From: Morchella semilibera
Lineage: Eukaryota > Ascomycota > Pezizomycetes > Pezizales > Morchellaceae
NCBI GenBank assembly: GCA_009192285.1
Contig: CM018606.1
Coordinates: 1,106,081-1,170,080, forward strand
DNA length: 64,000 nt
Reading direction: 5' to 3'
The stretch's first letter is position 1. Every line of letters begins with the position of its first letter. Both the position numbers and the translations under genes were made by a program. The notes beneath the pieces are model-generated. The model saw only the letters and a program-made list of their open reading frames with translations, ran no database searches and had not been told where the DNA came from. Shown here one piece after another: positions 59,817 through 64,000 of the stretch.

Positions 59817-62800
59817 TCTAGCCCGAAGGTTCTATCATCTGTTAGTTTTAAATTTCCGCGTGGTTTAGCTTGGGAGATATAGATCCAGGGCGCATACATG
59901 CTAAAACTGACGTTGAGCTTTTTTTTTTGGCTTTTGTATTTGGATCAAGGCGATTTTAAGACTGCGGTGGGTTAGTTTTGCGGCCCTTTATAGATATTTG
60001 TGTGCAGAAACTAACTGGGCAGTTCAATTCACGGAAAACTCGATTTACACGCCCCTCCGATACAATCTGTTTCTTCTTTAAGGCTATCTTTCAAATGCTC
60101 TACTCGTGATTAGCCTCTATGGTGGTCATGTTAGGAGTTATGTGTATATGGGGCCAACTAACAGGTACTTCTCTTCCGATTGTTAGAAGGAACGTAGATT
60201 TTGAAATCAAGCGGGTTTATTGATGTTAGAAAGTGAGGATGAGGTCGAGAGAGTAGGTAGGAGATGGGGGACTATCATGTACAATATTTCTTGATCATAA
60301 CAATTAATTGAGTAGCTCAGCCACAAGCTAATCTGTGGGTTTTTGCGACGCCCTCTCCGGGGTTAAACCCTAGCCTATGTGCACCTACTAAACAATCATA
60401 GAATGCTCATACGTACCACTTTAGTTCGATATCTCGATTCAGCTGTTGTGCTTAAGCTTAATCATGAATTCTCACTCCGTACTTATCTGGGCCGGGTAGC
60501 GTGATTATATATACGAAATGAGGCGAATATTACAAACTGTAGATAGACCCTGAATAGCAGCAACCCTAGCTAGAGTACTGAGCTGCCGCTACCCATAGAC
60601 GTACCCGCCGTTACCCTGCCTGCACGGAGACCTACATGACCATGGCTAGCTAGCGAGTCGTCTAAAGAAGAACCACGCTCTCGCTAAGCAGGCGTAGCGT
60701 ATATAAACATGTAGCAGAAACTTGGTGCCATGTGTCCTCTGCGTTACCAGAGGAATAGCTCTCGATCAAAACGAAAACGCGTACTCAAGTCGGGCGAGAT
60801 CGGTTGAAAACAAGAACTCAGTGTTCGGGATTGACGGGCAAATATCTTCTCCTCTAATATCCTTAAGTTTTCTGCACTCTGTAAATCAGGGCTACTGTTC
60901 ATAACGAACAAATGGTGGAGTTAGATTTTGGCAGCCTCCTTCCCCATCGCAGTTCGATCCAAGATGGGAAGGCTACCCAAGGTTTTCATATCTTACGTAC
61001 ACTACACGTACATTGCATAACTAAAGCTTTAGCATGTGAATGCAAACAAAAAAAAAAGAAAAAAAAAGCTACATACATGTATGTATATGGGCCATGGGCA
61101 TTGTAACATGTTTGGTCCTCAAGATACGGACCTCGACGTATAGGAAATCCCAGAACCACAAATACTAGATTTTGTCTTTCAAAGTGGAGTATCCCTCTAT
61201 TATTGTTTGGACTAAGGTAGCTGTAGTCTCGTGCCCAGCCTGTGGTGTTGCTCTGTACCACACAACACCACAGGCTGGGCACGAGACTAAGGTAGCTGCT
61301 ATGTTCATGTACATGTAGTTACCAGTGAAAGATGTGTAAAAATACATACATGTATACATGTAAGTATGTATGTAAGCCTACAAAAAAAATTCTGCATTAA
61401 ACTTTTTGAGCAAGAAGTTCATTCGATATAGCAGCCCCCCTCCTAGAAAAAAGAGAAAAAAAGACAACTTGCATGCAGAGCCGGAACTGTACCTACATGT
61501 TGTAGCTACGGTAGCGCACACAAGAACGGAGCTACCGGCCTAGCATCTCAACGATTCGTACCCAGTACTCACTTAATTAAACTCCATTTATGAGGTAGTA
61601 TGTTTTAAAAGGCTCGGAATTTATATGACTGAGGACGGAAGCATTGTTGAACCCCCCTCCACCAAATTCTAACTCGGTCTTTGAAAAGGCTTGCGAACGG
61701 ACCCAACAAACTCGATGTGATGTTGCTTATAATTGGTCCGGCCAAACCCTCTCCCAGGTATGGGTGGTCGAGACCACGGATGCTTATATCATTGTTAAAA
61801 CAACTGGGCTGGTGGGCTGGTGGGCTGGAACGGCTGTTGAACCTTCGCCCTACTACTTAATGTTGCTATAGTGAAGATTAGAGTTCGAGCGGGCCTTAGT
61901 GCTCTACGAAGTTAGCACCACCTATTGTCTTTCATTACATGTAGCTACCAACCACGTTGATACTCAATTTTTACGCCCACCTCGATCATCAGCAGCTCTG
62001 CTTGTTCTTCTAGGATCACATACAAGACTGTTTTTCGCCAGCTACCAGTGCCCTATCCAGGCAAAGGGATGCGTATTGGGACAGTAAGTAAGCCCACTCA
62101 CCAGTAGGAAGATTAGCCAATCGGACTAATAGAAGAACAAGGACCCTACATATACCCCTACTACATACATCGTATAATTCCTGCGGCTAGTCAATAAACA
62201 ATCTTCAATCTTGAAGGGCGTTGCGTTTCCCTCCTTATACCTCTGAAATACTGGAGAGATGAATTGTAGAAACGGTCTCTATCAGATTTTATAGAGCAGG
62301 GACGACCCTCGCTTATCATGCACAAACCGAGGTTTATGCTTGGAAGTTGAAGGTTGAACCCCAGCCGAGGGTTAAGTGCGACACCGGATACCACTCCACG
62401 TGGTGTGCCTCTTACCAATGTCTACCATATGAAACGCAGAATACTCGTTTTTATATACCTGGTCCTTCAAAGACAGGTCGCCATTGATCGTACATTGTAC
62501 GATACTCAGTATTTTGGTACAAACTGGTCTCTAACGCACTGCAGATGAGATCGGACACGGCTTCATGCAGTTATCAAGTGTTCCTTATATTTGCACGTCA
62601 TCCAGAACCAAGGGATTTGGTTGTACTACTACACTCCGCCATATGGAGTATCCTACGACTTTGTATCTGCATCTGTCTGTCAGCTGTCAAAAAGCACCAG
62701 CACCAGCTTCAGTCAGTCACTCCACTCAGTCAGTTACTCGGAATTCAAATCTCCAGTGATACTTTCAAGGCATTGTCGACCAATCTGTACGCACAACACC

Positions 62801-63248
62801 CAACTCCCACATACATAAATCGACGATAGTCCCACTGATCTTGATTTTCGTTCCTGGAGCACGACATCAGCAATGCCCACTTCCAACATCTGATCTTGGC
62901 ACTCCCCCTCCCCCGCTCTGCGTGTATGTCTGCCCGTCTGTCCCTGCTGTATCGGTGATGCGCCTTCCTCATCTTCAGCTCAGTTGTGTCAACCCCCAAG
63001 TCCCCAACCACCACGTGTGTAACCGTCGCGTGCAATGATTGGCTTCACAACATCTCACTCGCCTTCGTGATGTGTCAATAGCCGCTCTGTATCTCTAGCA
63101 TTCACTTTTGATTATTTTCCCCACTTGTAGAGCAATTATATCATTATTTACATTCCTCCATACTCGCACTCCCCCCCCACGCCCCCCTCATGCTGTGTAC
63201 GTGTAAGTACGTGTACCAGTTAAACCGGAACCCTCCCCAACCATTATT
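59817..63248. other. Long gene-free stretch
   Basis: No gene supported. Contents noticed: a 25-bp perfect inverted repeat with flanking direct repeats (61226-61287), TACATGTA octamers near 61074, 61307, 61346, 61354 and 61935, and a 17-bp copy (near 61530) of the sequence around the stop codon of the preceding gene (near 59239). Confidence 0.5.
61226..61287. mobile_element. Perfect 25-bp inverted repeat with 13-bp direct repeats at its edges
   Basis: GTCTCGTGCCCAGCC... at 61226-61250 is an exact reverse complement of 61263-61287 with a 12-nt loop. ACTAAGGTAGCTG occurs at 61211-61223 and again at 61286-61298. The perfect arms imply a recent origin; a very small transposed hairpin or a replication-slippage product are both possible. 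Confidence 0.6.
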
Positions 63249-64000
63249 ATGAGCAACGAGGAGTCACCTTTCAGAGGAGCCGGTTTCACTGTCACACAGC
63301 GGAGCCTCACTTTATCCCTGCTATCTTCGGACTTGGCGGTGCGCGACTTCAACTTGTCGTCGATTGTGCTATCACTCCGATATTCTTTCGATAGAGCTAC
63401 CTACTCACTATTTCCTTATCTACATCGCGACGTCCCCCCTCCATACTCCCCATCAGTCTCCTCAACTGATTCCTTTGATTTCGTATATGATATCCCCGAA
63501 ATGCCGAAGCCAGAAAGAGGAACACCGGAATATGCAGCCTACAAGAAGGAGCGCAAGGAGCGCAAGGAGCTGAAGCCTTCGAGCGCAGGCGGATTGACGG
63601 TCGAGCGTCCGGTATCCCGAGCTGGATCTGAATTTTCTTTTGTTAGCAGCAGGGGAGAGTCGGACGACGAGGATACTACAAGTCGTGGCATAGACAAGAA
63701 GGGAGAGGGAAGGGGCATCTCGTCGTTCGTTCAAGGATTAGGGGCTCATATCGGAGGTGGTGCTTCCGCCGGCTATCACACGTCCTATTCCGAAAACTCG
63801 GGACAATCAACCACAGCCCACTACAGCCCTGTCTCGGATTTTTCTTCGGAGAGTGGTGTTGGTGGGAAACCCTATATGGTACCGCAATATAGTAAGTTTT
63901 CCAAAGTTATTTTCGTTTATGCAATGTAGCCTTTGCGCAAGCACAGCCAGCTGCAGTCTTCAGTAACCTGATTGGCGCCGATCAATGGAGCTACCGAAGA
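63249..64000 (+). CDS. Hypothetical protein, 5' part (runs off the window)
   Basis: Exon 1 is 63249-63891, followed by a 38-nt intron (GTAAGT donor, ATGTAG acceptor at 63929) that restores frame into 63930-64000, where the gene leaves the window. That intron is short for this genome, so another acceptor beyond the window edge is possible. The 238 visible residues have no signal peptide. They include a PPPYSPSVSS motif (a possible WW ligand), a Lys/Glu-rich EYAAYKKERKERKE, an acidic SRGESDDEDTTS and a Gly/Ser-rich VQGLGAHIGGGASAG. I do not recognise a family. An intron within the first 45 codons cannot be excluded. Confidence 0.5.

Overview
The window is nuclear DNA from a filamentous ascomycete (Pezizomycotina). 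The protein families present are typical fungal ones. Genes carry short GT-AG introns (about 50-100 nt) with CTAAC, CTGAC or GCTAAT branch-point motifs, and gene spacing is loose. The long non-coding stretches, small hairpin elements and a very common intergenic TACATGTA palindrome would suit a repeat-containing genome such as that of a Pezizomycetes species, but that placement is a guess.

Layout. 1-9 kb: the 3' end of a GDT1-type cation transporter, a divergent YAE1/AIM11 pair, an SLC33-type acetyl-CoA transporter and a CENP-O/Mcm21 kinetochore protein. 9-25 kb: gene-poor, with an orphan two-exon gene, two MITE-like elements, a large secreted Ser/Thr-rich protein with an LPTRSF repeat, an unrecognised two-exon gene and one weak small gene. 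25-32 kb: the MTQ2 methyltransferase, an orphan cysteine-containing protein and a ten-exon DEAD-box RNA helicase. 32-48 kb: a coiled-coil protein, a large Gln-rich coiled-coil protein, a small helix-turn-helix protein, a septin-like GTPase and the large subunit of molybdopterin synthase. 48-64 kb: a small secreted protein, a GH47 alpha-mannosidase, a seven-exon O-methyltransferase, two neighbouring WLM-like proteins without the metalloprotease active site, a long non-coding stretch, and the 5' end of another gene.

Most genes are unrelated housekeeping genes and do not form a cluster. The most unusual points are: (i) the two divergent WLM-fold pseudo-metalloprotease genes at 57-60 kb; (ii) the intergenic TACATGTA palindrome, about 45-50 copies in 64 kb by my count and none noticed in an assigned exon; (iii) three minus-strand genes that each need exactly one extra G in a G run to read through, which looks like an assembly homopolymer error; (iv) three introns of one gene that share the same 3' end; (v) several small hairpin/MITE-like elements. 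Exon boundaries were derived by hand from splice motifs, frame and family similarity; no search was run.
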